From Sipunculus nudus (lineage: Eukaryota; Annelida; Sipuncula; Golfingiida; Sipunculidae), in the NCBI GenBank assembly GCA_026874595.1, contig CM049315.1:18067664-18131663 (forward strand): a DNA stretch of 64,000 bases, given 5' to 3'. Positions 38,889 through 50,245 of this stretch are shown here, piece by piece. Made by a program: the position numbers and the translations under genes. The first letter of the stretch is position 1. The number at the start of each line of letters is the position of its first letter. The notes beneath the pieces were generated by a model, which saw only the letters and a list, made by a program, of their open reading frames with translations, searched no databases and was not told where the DNA came from.

Positions 38889-40414
38889 TCAGGCTTTGCT
38901 GTCTTTCGAAAGTGGGTGTTGTTCAACAGTGACCTCATTGGGATCTTTATGTTCTGTGGGGGCCATCGCAACCCATGAGGGACGCTGTGACCATGTGAGT
39001 GTATATGCGTCACGATCCATGGTCAGTATTGACCCAGGAATCTCGCCAATGTAGTCATCATACTCGAATCCGTCTTCTGTCGGGGTTGCCGTGCCGCTTG
39101 GTGGGATAGAAGCATGCTGTTTCTTACCTGGCGATAGAGTGAATATGGAAGATGTTATAGATGACGGTGTATTGTTTGCATTGGGGTCAACGGGTAGGCT
39201 TTCTGGACTCTGCCCATCAGGTCGTTCAATATGGCGAAGTGGTAAAGGTTGCACCTGAGGCCTGGGCCCTTTGGGCGGAATATAATTAGCGTTCTGCAGA
39301 TCAGGGCTTGATGGAACCTGATTGGTCACCTCCCTCTTACCGGTCCTGTTACTGGTTGTTTTTGCATCAGGTGACATTTTTATTTGCTCCCCACGTGACC
39401 ATCTTCTTGTGTCTTTCCCTTCTACAGGTGGCCTTTCACCTGGAGAGAAAGAGATATCCTGCATTGGGACATCTTCTATATCTCGCGACCGTCTCTTTCT
39501 ATGCTTCGGTTGCCTATTCGATTCCATAGTTGTATTTTCCTCTATGGTATCCATATTCAAATTATGTTTGTGTCTGTTTTTTGTTGGGGACCTAGCAGTT
39601 TTGCCGACATCAGAATGTCTTGATGGGTGTGACTTAGTGGGTGTATGTGAAGGACTAGATATGACTTTCTCGGGGGAGTTTCCCCTGCTACGTGAAGGGG
39701 AACTACGGCTTTTGCGTTTATATCGTTCAGATAGGCGTTTGGTAGGTGATTCTGGAGAATACCTTCGGCGATGATGTTTATGTTTACGCTGATGACTGTG
39801 CTGCCGGTTATGAGTAAGGTTTTTAATTGGCAGTGGAGATGTTTTGATGTCGTCTAAGTCAACAGGTTCCGCTGCAGCTAAAGCTGCGGCACCTCCAGCA
39901 GAGGGTTGTCGGATTGGCGAGTTACAGCTGCAGGCAGTGGCGCTAGAAGAACAGGATGACCTTCTAGAGTCATCCGGCTGTGGTCCCCCATCTTGACCAA
40001 CAGAAATTTGACGTCCTCCATGCGCGTCACCTTTGAGATAAACCTCCGCCCTGAGCGGGTCTACAGCCTTGCCCCCGGGGTGAGTTGAGACACCTTTAGT
40101 GACAAGTTGGTCCTGGCGTGCTGGACTCCCAGCAGGGTCCGTGAAACTGACATTATTACTACCGGGACCACTGCCAATGGCGTTACTGTTGTGACTCGGA
40201 CTGTTAGGTATCTCGCCGTTGATCAGCAGGGATTCATGAACCGGCGTCCCCTTGGGTGGACCGCGTCTCTTGCGGCAACGTTCACGTATCACGTAAATAA
40301 GAAACGCCAACAGGATCAGACCGCAGAAAACACTGCCCACGATAGTAATGGTGCTCCGCCAAACGGTGTCGTTCTTAGACTTCTCACCTGCCATGCCCCC
40401 CGGAGACGTGTCTT
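38889..40414 (-). CDS. THSD1-like receptor, last exon: transmembrane segment and cytoplasmic tail
   Basis: The acceptor (tttatttgttttgcag) opens at phase 1, giving EDTSPGGMAGEKSKNDTVWR, a short extracellular stalk. A 21-residue hydrophobic helix follows (TIVGSVFCGLILLAFLIYVI), stopped by RERCRKRRGPP, the usual positive-inside anchor. The tail of about 450 residues is Ser/Pro/His/Arg-rich with many SP sites, a basic run (HQRKHKHHRRRYSPESP) and KSRSSPSRSRGNSPEK. It ends in an ordered-looking C-terminus (FEYDDYIGEIPG, then DAYTLTWSQRPSWVAM), possibly a docking segment. The stop is TGA. The tail probably carries kinase sites and adaptor motifs; no enzymatic domain is visible. A single large exon for membrane segment and tail fits the family as I recall it. 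Confidence 0.85.
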
Positions 40415-41039
40415 CTGCAAAACAAATAAATAGCTGGATTACAACTTGTGTAATTTAAAACTTGAGTACAATTTCCGAAAATGAATACAACATATGCAAG
40501 TTTATTGGTTACGCTTCACTTGAAACCAATTAATTACGAATGTCACATATATGCATAGACAGATGATGCAGCAGCACATTTTGCACTCTGGGAGTCTACC
40601 GATGTGTCAGAGATGTAAACCTGCATCCTGAACAAATTAGACTAACCGATAAACATAGTTTTCCTTCTAACAGCATCGATCACATATTATAACGTTTAAA
40701 GACCCTGCGTTTAGACTCTGCATGTCTGCCTCGTGTTTTGCGATGACAGGCAAAGTCATGTTAGGGGAGGAAATGACGGCGGTTACCATAGAGAAGGAAG
40801 TAACAATGTACTGGTTTATATAAATTCTGATTCAGGTGTATTCTTTTGTGTAAATTCCTCAGATAAAGCCTTACACTGTGCATACAGGGATATCATTGTG
40901 AACATGTAGACGGCCGTTTCGACATGACTGGTGTCACGACTCGAGGTTGGCCCTATCGGTCCAATTATAAAATGCCACCTCAGGCCCGATTGTACTAAGT
41001 TTTCATAACTGCTAGAATTTTATTCAGGATTACAGGAAT

Positions 41040-41040
<1 letters not shown>

Positions 41041-41092
<52 letters not shown>
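41041..41092. repeat. (CA)n(TA)n compound microsatellite
   Basis: A short CA run passes directly into alternating TA, inside intron 3. Confidence 0.95.
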
Positions 41093-41096
<4 letters not shown>

Positions 41097-41339
41097 CATT
41101 ATTTCAACAGGAATGCAAAAATGAATTGTTGATACTCTTCACATGACTACCCCAATTTACAATGCATAGCAAAAAATGTTAAATTATTATCATGCATAAG
41201 TGAGAAACATTTGTACTAAAACAAGGCCTACAGGCCTAAAGCAAACCTGTGCAAAGTTTGTGAATGAAGGTTTATTTTAAAAATTTAATATTGATCCTCT
41301 ATGTCCTGCATATCTACCTTGGTCATTATGATTTCAGCC

Positions 41340-42480
41340 AAATGGACATTTTGGACCTGCACGTTTCGGACTAGGACATTTTAAAACTAGGATGTATCAG
41401 TCAGGATATTTCGGATATGTTCTTTTTGCCAGGACGGATTAATGGGACAGATTAACGGACAATTTGTCAGCATGGTTTTGGAGAAGAACATTTAAAATTT
41501 TTTTAACATTTTCTCTATAAAATCTAAGAAAATACAGTTAGCCAAGAAATAAGCATAATCCGATAGATTTTTTAGATGACTAATTTTTTGCAAAAAATTT
41601 GGGGAAGCTAGCTCCTGCCCTTTTTGAGATAGCTATGACGCACGACCAGGAAGGACGACGCCACAATATCGCATAAGCAAACAGGTTCGCTAAAAATACA
41701 AACCAAGTTTTTAAAACAATTAAAAGATATGTCCACTAGTTCTAATCTGGGCATTCTGCGTCTAGATGCGAGACAGAGCCAGGTCAGTTGCCATGGTGAT
41801 GTCTGGACTTCACCTGGTTGAACTGAGTGGCCTCTTGACTTGGCTTTTTGAAACTTGCCATGTTGTCAAATCTGTTTTCAACACTTAAAGCATTTTTTTC
41901 AATTGGCTACACTGCTTTTTTTTAAAGCTGCATTTACCCAATCTATTCTTGTAAAACTGGCAGAACCCTTCCATTGAATTATTCTTGTAAAGTTTAAACC
42001 AATCAGCTAAACAGTTTCATCATTGTACAGTGTATCAGCTAGAAGAGTCTAAAATTGCAATTTTTGCATGTAAAAACAGATCAATGTAGGTGGCGCCACC
42101 AATACCTCAATTCCAGATATGACTTATGTGACAAACATTGACATACAACTTGGTGATGATGGCTCCAGCCGTTTCTGAGATTTTAATTTTAGTGTGCTAT
42201 TTTGGACAGTTGACTAAGTTCAACCTCCCGTAACTCGGCAAAAAAATCACGAACTGGAACCATTCGAACAAACTTGAGAGAGATTGTTCAAGGGATCATT
42301 TCTGTGAAATATTGGACAATTTGGCTGACAGTTTTGGAGAAGAAGATTTTTAAAGCTTTTTCCCTATAAAATCTAAGAAAATGCAGTAAGAAAAAAATGA
42401 ACAAAATCAGATAGAGTTTTTCAGATGACTGATTATTAGCCAAATCTCAAGCAGATGGACAGTATCTTTATCTTTATTCA
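41340..42480 (+). repeat. Repeat region F4 with a direct repeat about 860 bp apart
   Basis: The segment at about 41475-41595 recurs at about 42330-42445. Shared landmarks are tttggagaagaa, ctataaaatctaagaaaat and cagatgactga/tagatgactaa. Between them lies a palindrome unit (gtaggtggcgccacc, 42088-42102), followed by ggatcatttctgtgaaatat, which is shared with 4.69 kb. This is probably an old tandem-repeat-bearing element of the same general kind as F1-F3, without identified ends. Confidence 0.55.
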
Positions 42481-43225
42481 AAGTGAGTTATACATACGTG
42501 CTGAGCCAAACTGTCACATGACCCAAGTCAGGCCTCCCAATAGGCCACTATACAAAAGATCTGAATGAAATACATTGGCGTTCCATTATCCACTTATTTC
42601 AGTTGCTTTATTACTTTATGATAAATCGTCGATTTTGACATAAATCGTCACAATATATTCAGGGTTAAAAATAATTATACATCACGGCATTTGCAAACCT
42701 TGTACAACTTCCTGGCCATTCAGGATTGATTGGTTTATTCTTTTACCGCTAAGGAGCGCGAGCGTGGTCAACAGCTCACACCGGGCATAACAGTGAGCGT
42801 TTACCGCTAATAGGCCTACTTTTATATTTGTATCAAGTCTGCTCAATTAAATGAGATCATTAGTGAGTTTCTAATGGTTAAAGTGATTTAACAGCATTAA
42901 ACACCGATCAAGCCTTAATGCACTTTTTTACAGGGGCTGCCATATTTCCGAGCAGCACAATGTCATTTGATTGGTACTTTTCCGCGAAGCATTTTTGGTC
43001 ACAGCGCATAGGGCTGAGCCTTAATTTACTTCATGGAACATACCGATCGAATGCGCCTATAGATTGGCTCTTGGGCGATCTGCACTGTATGTAGCAGTCC
43101 CGTTCAAGTATGACAGTAGACCGAATCATGGATACGAAAAAAAACAGTATATCAACGGAGCTTTATCAAAGTGGGAGCAAAATATGACCAATCACTTAGG
43201 CCTAAATAGGAGTAAAATATAAAAA

Positions 43226-45150
43226 ACTAGATGTGTCGGAACGACACGAATGCCCCCGCCTTGGGCAAATTAGAAACATTTGTAAAATTTTGAAAATTTT
43301 TTTAAGTTCAGGAGGTGTCGTATGGTCAAAAGTAGGTCAACAAGGGCAAAATGCATACTCGATCTGTAACGGGTCATTATCAAGCAACACACCAAAATCA
43401 TGCCAGTATATGCAGGCATTGTGAAAAAAAGTCCATACATGTGCATTTTCCATAAAAATTTCTGTCTTTCATGAAATTTTCTATGTTTAAGAGCCGTAAA
43501 ACAATCAAAAGTAGGTCAACCGGGATGAAACGCGAACTCGATCTGTAACTGTCATTATCTGCCCACACATAAAAAATCAGGGTGGTATCTGCAGGCATTG
43601 AGGAAAAAAAGTAAGTACATATGCATTTGTTATGAAAATTTATATTTTTCATGAAACTTTCTATGTTCAGGAGCAGTCAAATGGTCAAAAGTAGGTCAAC
43701 TGAGAGAAAACAAGAACTCGATCTGTAACTGGTCATTATCTGCCTACACACCAAAAATCAGGCCCGTATCTGCAGGCACTGCGAAAAAAAGTCCATACAT
43801 ATGCACCTTTTTATGAAATTTTCTTTGTTAGAGCACCGTCAAACGGTCAAAAATAGGTCAACTGGGACAAAACGTGAACTTGATCTGTAACTGGTCATTA
43901 TCTGCCCACACACCAAAAATCAGGCCAATATCTGCAGGTATTGTGAAGAAAAGTCTGTACAAGTGTATTTGTCATGAAAATTTATGTTTTACATGAAATT
44001 TTCTATGTTCAGGAGCCGTAAAACAGTCAAAAGTAGGTCAACCAGGACGAAATGCGAACTCAATCTGTAACTGGTCAATATCTGGCCACACACAAAAAAT
44101 CAGGCCAATATCTGCAGGCATTGCGAAAAAAAGTCCGTACATGTGTATTTGTCATGATATTTCATATTTTTCATGAAATTTTCTATGTTCAGGAGCCGTA
44201 AAACGGTCAAAAGTAGGTCAACCAGGACGAAACGCGAACTCGATCTGTAACAGGTCTATATCTGCCCACACACCAAAAATCAGGCCAATATCTGCAGGCA
44301 TTGCGAAAAAAAGTCTGTACATGTGTATCTTTCATGAATATTTCTATTTTTCATGAAATTTTCTAAGTTTAGGAGCCGTAAAACGGTCAAAAGTAGGTCA
44401 ACCGGGACGAAACGCGAACTCGATCTGTAACTGGTCTATATCTGCCCACACACCAAAAATCAGGCCAATATCTGCAGGTATTGTGAAGAAAAGTCTGTAC
44501 AAGTGTATTTGTCATGAAAATTTATGTTTTACATGAAATTTTCTATGTTCAGGAGCCGTAAAACAGTCAAAAGTAGGTCAACCAGGACGAAATGCGAACT
44601 CAATCTGTAACTGGTCAATATCTGGCCACACACAAAAAATCAGGCCAATATCTGCAGGCATTGCGATAAAAAGTCCGTACATGTGTATTTGTCATGATAT
44701 TTCATATTTTTCATGAAATTTTCTATGTTCAGGAGCCGTAAAACGGTCAAAAGTAGGTCAACCAGGACGAAACGCGAACTCGATCTGTAACAGGTCTATA
44801 TCTGCCCACACACCAAAAATCAGGCCAATATCTGCAGGCATTGCGAAAAAAAGTCTGTACATGTGTATCTTTCATGAATATTTCTATTTTTCATGAAATT
44901 TTCTAAGTTTAGGAGCCGTAAAACGGTCAAAAGTAGGTCAACCGGGACGAAACGCGAACTCGATCTGTAACTGGTCTATATCTGCCCACACACCAAAAAT
45001 TAGGCCAATATCTGCAGGCATTGCGAAAAAAAGTCCGTACAACTGTTTGATTTCGGAATGACGGAAGGACGGAATGACGGAATGACAGAATGACGGAATG
45101 ACGGACATGGGTAAAACTATATGCCCCGGCCACTTTGTGGCGGGGGCATA
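43226..45150 (+). mobile_element. F3 family element (Helentron-like) with 180-bp satellite core
   Basis: The 5' end reads aactagatgtgtcggaacga, then cacgaatgcccccgcc. The 3' end is a hairpin at about 45122-45148: a 12-bp stem (tgccccggccac and gtggcgggggca, one mismatch) with a ttt loop. The 5' motif atgcccccgcc is the exact inverse of the hairpin's right arm plus one base. A (GAATGACG)n-type microsatellite (45055-45108) precedes the hairpin. The core is about ten 180-bp units. No protein is encoded. The element sits in the receptor gene's third intron, antisense to the gene. Confidence 0.8.
43320..45050. repeat. Tandem array of about ten 180-bp units with a 540-bp trimer
   Basis: The landmark aaaagtaggtcaac (or a variant) recurs at about 43328, 43508, 43686, 43850, 44029, 44209, 44389, 44569, 44749 and 44929. 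Sequence 43921-44460 recurs at 44461-45000 with very few differences, for example one a/t difference at 44127 versus 44667. Neighbouring monomers differ more from each other than monomers three apart do. The first units are the most diverged. Confidence 0.9.
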
Positions 45151-45556
45151 AAAATTAAAAAATAATCTCTCTGGGTGATGTGCCAGATGGTTTCTTACCT
45201 TCCAGAGTAACAGGACATCTTTGGTTAATTTACTACTAATCATATCGGGAAAGTTCAATGGACGGCCGTGTCCTTACACGATTTAATATAAATTCTGTAC
45301 ATTCTGCTGTTTATTTTCGCGAAAAGAAAAATCGCTTCTACATAAGTGGCCCAATCCACGGATTCTTATCAGATCAGCATTTGATCTTACCTTAATATCA
45401 ATCTGGACTCCACTGGGAGGCACAACTGATACAGTTATATACAGATGCAAAAATGACTTCCCTTATTAATGTAAAGGTCACTCCAAAGTGCTGGACAATT
45501 TATTTACAATAGTTTAGGCCTAACTGAATATTTGGAACATTTTAAAAAACACTCAC

Positions 45557-45937
45557 CAACAGTTCTGTAATGTGCAACAAATGCAGGCACGTCACGCTTG
45601 CCCTTTGAAGAGTCTGGCAACCTACGATAATGGATTGATAACACATTTCCAGAGCTCTGAACTGGATCAGGTGGAGTATCCCCATACGCATTCACTAACA
45701 GCTCAGCACTTGTTTTATCGCCATCCCTCACTTTGACCCACTGGGTCACTGGGTCAAGGTTGAAGTCTGAGAAGGTCAGTTTAATGGTGCTGCCTTCCGG
45801 GCCTTGAATGATCCACTTGGAGACGCCCTTGCACCAACTGGCAGGAGTCACGTGACCTGATGGGGCGTATATGACGCAGCCGCAGACGCACTCTGGTGAC
45901 ATGGTCACGTGACTTACTGGCTGAACAGGGGTGGGTG
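45557..45937 (-). CDS. THSD1-like receptor, CUB-domain exon
   Basis: The exon is bounded by tttccctttcag (acceptor) and CTGTTG|GTGAGT (donor), phase 1 at both ends, 127 codons. After a Pro/Thr linker (APTPVQPVSHV) the CUB pattern runs ECVCGCVIYAPSG, ASWCKGVSKWIIQGP, STIKLTFSDFNLD, WVKVRDGD, LLVNAYGDTPPDP, SSGNVLSIHYRR and ends FVAHYRTV. The SxGNxLxIxY and F.AHYR ends are characteristic. CUB domains bind ligands or partner proteins, often with calcium. As I recall, vertebrate THSD1 has no CUB here, so this may be an ancestral or lineage-specific module. Confidence 0.85.
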
Positions 45938-47889
45938 CTGAAAGGGAAACGTACGAATTCGGTGAAACTGGGCCTACCTTTGCACTTTTACGTCCACAGT
46001 CGATCATTCACAGCTTCCCTCATCAGTAAATTTCACTCACTCTAAACCCGCTTTTATTTAGTGAAACCCTTCTTATACACTGTAAGATACTGTACTTTTG
46101 AGGTGCGTTTGATCGAAAACTGTTTAATTGTTCCATTCCCGAGTATAAATTAACAAGTTAAAGTTGCTGAACTTGGGGCATGGCTTGGTTTGCATTTTGT
46201 AAAATGTGATGGGAAAAATCATCAGTGCAAAGTGTTTTGAAACATGGTTCGATAAACATAATGTCCCAACGGCCAACGTTTGAGCGATAAATACAGTTCA
46301 TTATGTCAGTGGGTTCTCGTGCACAGCTTTTCAAAATAGGTTCTGAATATTATTCTTCACCATGTTTTTGTTTCATTTTATAAATACTGTTTATAATTAT
46401 CATTTTATTTAGTGAAGTAGTATTCCGATGAGTAACTCGTTTGAACGACATGCGATATAAACATCCGTTTGACCGACAACGGCATCGACCTCGACGACAA
46501 TTCCGTTTTGGTCTACACATTAATCAGACAAATCAGGCAAATCTGGATCCAAGACGAAGACATAAAGGAATTTGTTTTAATTTATTTCATACATTTTCTT
46601 AAGGATTAGGTTGATTTCGATTGAGATGTTCAAACTGGTATGTGTCATCAACATTAAGGAGGCCTTTCCATATATGCGGGCCTTCGCGCGGGTTCCGCAC
46701 GGTTGAAGCCTAATAAGTGTGTTATCATTGTCCCCTTTCTATACGTGCGGGCCCCGCATGCGGGTCAAACAGTGTTGGATTTCTGTGGGGGCCTGCATGC
46801 GGATGCTACATGTATATATATTAATAGCAAGTATGTGTCCTTGTCTTTGAAAAGCAAAAGGAGCTGATAGAGCTTATTAGACTGCATAAAAAAATATACG
46901 ACCAGTCTTCATTGAGACCCGGCCCGGGGCCAGCTCTAGTTAGAGTGTGACAGGAAATGGCCACCATTTGAGCCTGCGCTGATGAGATACGATTTTAATC
47001 ATCTTCAATCAGTGTCATTAGTTAGTATAAATGTTTACACTGTATATTTTCTTAACACATTACACTAAAATTTGAGAACTCATGATTGTAAGTGCATGCG
47101 TTTATCCAAACTAATGGGTCACCCGCATGCGGGGACCCGCACATATGGAAAGGGACTCTCTGCATGCGGGGACCCGCACGGGTGAAAATCTGCATGTATG
47201 GAAAAACACCCTAACGCGATAAGAATATACCTAGAGTATACACATTTCTTTCAACGATTATGTCTGCTTTGCCGGACATTCAAAATGACGCAATTACTAT
47301 CAAGCACTGGCATCCTTTCCAAGCAAGGTATCTTAAGAACGCAATGTGATATCCCGAAAGCCAAAATATGTGCTACAAATTCGGAAAAAAACAGTAATCT
47401 AGCAAATAGCTCTCATGATACATTATATCGATACCTAAATCGATTTACATTTTTATGAGGTGCATCGCTGAATCCAATATGTTAATTTTTGTCTCTATCT
47501 TTGATTAACAGGGTGAATCTATATAGTGCCGCCTTTTGTTCTCCATCCTGTCAGCACAATATTTAGACAAAGGCTACACGGTTAGAAGGATATTGTCGTC
47601 CGGGAGGGTCATCATGATAAACAAAACACGTGATAATTAATTGTCCGGATTAATGTGTACACTGAAAACCCATTGACCCTGACGTCGCCGTTGGCACTGC
47701 CGTTATCGGACAAACGAATAAATGCTAGATGGCAAATTTTAAAAGCTTTCTACTTGTACAAACACAAACATATATGTTATTGTGATCGCTGCATCTATTA
47801 TTTATTTATGTGACTGCTTTCGATACAACACTAGTTTTGTGTTTAAAAGACAATATGTGATGTATTACATTGGCGTGATGTACACGTAC
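45938..47889 (-). other. Intron 2 of the receptor gene (about 1.95 kb)
   Basis: Lies between the TSP1 and CUB exons with consensus ends. It contains a Harbinger-type MITE at 46658-47211 and otherwise nothing recognised. Confidence 0.8.
46658..47211. mobile_element. PIF/Harbinger-type MITE, about 554 bp
   Basis: The left end (ggaggcctttccatatatgc) and the right end reverse-complemented (gggtgtttttccatacatgc) are imperfect inverted repeats, flanked by TAA at 46655-46657 and 47212-47214. A second inverted pair lies just inside. On the left, ctttctatacgtgcgggccc, then cgcatgcgggt; on the right, reverse-complemented, ctttccatatgtgcgggtcc, then ccgcatgcgggt. Three-base TWA duplications and G-rich termini are typical of Harbinger. 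There is no transposase. The element lies inside the receptor gene's intron. Confidence 0.75.
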
Positions 47890-48072
47890 GTTTACAGGTG
47901 TGCGTCGGAGAACAAGGCTGGATTTCAACCCGGTCACCCTCGCAGTCCTTGCCCACCAGGCTGGGTGGAGGGTTATTACAGAGACGCTGCCGCGTGCGGA
48001 CCCCGAAACCGCACGATACTGAGCAGCCGCCCCAGTTGTTCCATTCGCCCAGACCACCGTCCACGACTGGAG
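47890..48072 (-). CDS. THSD1-like receptor, thrombospondin type-1 exon
   Basis: The exon is bounded by a pyrimidine-rich acceptor (ttttttctcttccag) and a GTACGT donor, phase 1 at both ends, 61 codons. The TSP1 signature is complete: GEWNNWGGCSVSCGFG (WxxW, CSxSCG), VRTRQRLCNNPPP (RxR strand and third Cys), GKDCEGD, QPCSPTHTC, giving six cysteines. The two Trp and the RxRxR layers make the domain's Trp-Arg stack. The donor was chosen because an alternative GTAAAC donor, also phase 1, would cut off the last cysteine. TSP1 domains mediate matrix and cell-surface contacts and usually carry C-mannose and O-fucose. Confidence 0.9.
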
Positions 48073-48803
48073 CTGGAAGAGAAAAAAAAACACTGATGAA
48101 TTCTACATCCAAAACATCTGGTTTTAATTGTGCTAAATACCATTATACAACACAACCACATGCTCATATAATTCATATAATTATAGATAATGCCACTGAA
48201 GTGGTAATAAAGAGTCTTTGTCACCTTTTCTGAGGTATTATCTGTAAACATATGATTTTAAGGGCCGGTGACACTACCTTCTGAAGCCTCTCCGATCGAC
48301 CGCTTGATCAGGCATAGTTCACACTGACCCGCCAGATGGCAGCACATCTCTGTGCAATATGTTGGGCCTGGGACATTTTTTATTTGCGCAAAAAATGCAT
48401 TGACCATTACATAGACGTGAGAACAATGGTAGAGGGGGCAACTCCCTCCAAAACATAAGTGTGGGGGTAAGAGTATAGTTTCTGCCTTAATAATCTGGCA
48501 GTCAAAAGTTGCTATTTACTATAAAATGAACTGGAAAGTTTTTAGGCCATAGGCTGAAACGGATAAAGAAACTAGTGTCGGATGGGGCCCCAACACTTGA
48601 TACATCTGATCATTAGACGATATTTTTTTTTTCAATTATGCCAATTGTTCTTTGTTCTTCAGACTTCGGGGGGGGGGGGGAGGAGGGGATTATAGTGTTA
48701 GCGAACGAGTTTTGAATTTCATTTATTCCAGACATTATGTGTGGAATATTGAAAGCTGCATAAAATCGACACAAAACTTGGTAAATTTTCAAAACCATTA
48801 CAC

Positions 48804-48813
48804 CATACATACA

Positions 48814-48904
<91 letters not shown>
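48804..48904. repeat. Compound (CATA)n(TA)n microsatellite
   Basis: Nine tetranucleotide CATA units pass directly into about 64 bp of alternating TA. Confidence 0.95.
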
Positions 48905-48908
<4 letters not shown>

Positions 48909-49205
48909 TATAACTCCATGAATACATTAATCATCAAATGGGAAAACAATGCATTAATTAATCTGTAAGCCCCACAATGAGGGCAATTGTAGTTTAAAGC
49001 TTTTTTCTTACAACCCGATTATCAGCCAGTTTCAGCGGAATCAACTGAACAAATCTTTTGCAACTTATTCATTTCAAACCCCTTCCCCATCATGCAAACT
49101 GGTGAATAAAATATTACTTACCGATAAACATTGAAAATCCATGAATTGCAGAAAAATGAGAAGTTAAAGATTATATCAAATTAGGCATGATAAAATAAAT
49201 GTATA

Positions 49206-50245
49206 TACCAAGGGTCACGATACTCAGCTCATCAGCGAATATATAGGAGCTAAATACAACCACAGCTGTTACACTATGATCGAACAGGCCACAATGACCA
49301 AAAGTACGAATTTGGAAAGGTGAAACCACGAGAAAAACGCACATGGAATCGTCAGAAATATTCGTGGCACCACCAAGTCTGCCCTGGTATTACAGATACG
49401 ATATGTGCATGGGCCAAAGACAATGGATCGACGCCGCGCCAAGGCTACAACTTTCAAGCATCAGCAACACCTCATGCAGTAGATAAAATTTTAAACACAC
49501 TAGCTTTTTTGACAATCCATCCAGCTGTTCCAGAAAAACATGAATTTATCACCTGAAAACCGAACTGAGATTAACTTCAAATGTAATCTTGACCTTTGAC
49601 ATTTGACATAACTGGTATCAACAGGTTTTACAAGAGTATAGAATATGATTTCTGGAGAACTGGTTGGGCTTATTTTGTTCGTATATTGCATGCTGACTTG
49701 GATATAAAGGTAAATGGAAGGAAAATATACTATATTTCTGTAGATCTGACTATAAGATTAGGGTTAGGGCTAAAAGTTGTCAAAGCTAGTTGAAAAATTT
49801 GCGTATCAAATTTGAGAAAAACGTGCATCAGCTCGACGTTATGGGGTTCACAAGCCTATATTTGAGTTATTATCGTCATGGTCAATAGTTTTTTTTTAAC
49901 TCGTTTGAGAACTTTTTTGGGGGGAAAATATCAGCTTTAAGGAAAATATAAGAAGTTTTTCAAACGTCATATTGTTTTCAAGAATAGTTATATTTCCACA
50001 AAGTTCACCTTGAAGATCAAGGTCGAACGTAGTTTATCATATCTGAGGGGGAAATATGTAATACCTCAAACACTTGAAGAGTCTGACTTCAATGGTGATA
50101 AAAGGCATGCTTTTGCTATGTAGTTCCCAGTATATAAGTCATTCTGAATTGACTTGTGCCCTGCCAACGGTCAGCTAGACGGACGCAAGGACGACGGACA
50201 GAGACCAATCCTTACAGAAAAGGATGACTGAAAATTAGCAAAGGG
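49206..50245 (+). mobile_element. Decayed F1-like element
   Basis: The 5' side (ccaagggtcacgatactcag) matches F1 5' ends. The 3' side has a GACGGACGCAAGGACGACGG microsatellite (about 50178-50200), then ggatgactgaaaattagc, which only loosely resembles the F1 hairpin. No core unit was recognised. Confidence 0.45.

Larger units (their letters stand above)
40415..45556 (-). other. Intron 3 of the receptor gene (about 5.1 kb)
   Basis: The donor follows the CUB exon (CTGTTG then GTGAGT) and the acceptor is at 40415. The intron is largely repeat: a (CA)(TA)n tract, the 41.3-42.5 kb repeat pair and the F3 element. Confidence 0.8.

Noticed and set aside
39308-40433. Plus-strand frames opposite the receptor tail, up to 150 codons
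   Set aside because: They are shadows of the 508-codon minus-strand exon, which has splice sites, a membrane helix and a coherent tail.
44927-45258. Frames with HSVILSFRHSVLPSF-type repeats
   Set aside because: They are translations of the GAATGACGG microsatellite at the F3 3' end.
47890-47900. Alternative donor GTAAAC for the TSP1 exon
   Set aside because: It keeps the reading frame but removes the sixth cysteine of the TSP1 domain, so the GTACGT donor was preferred.
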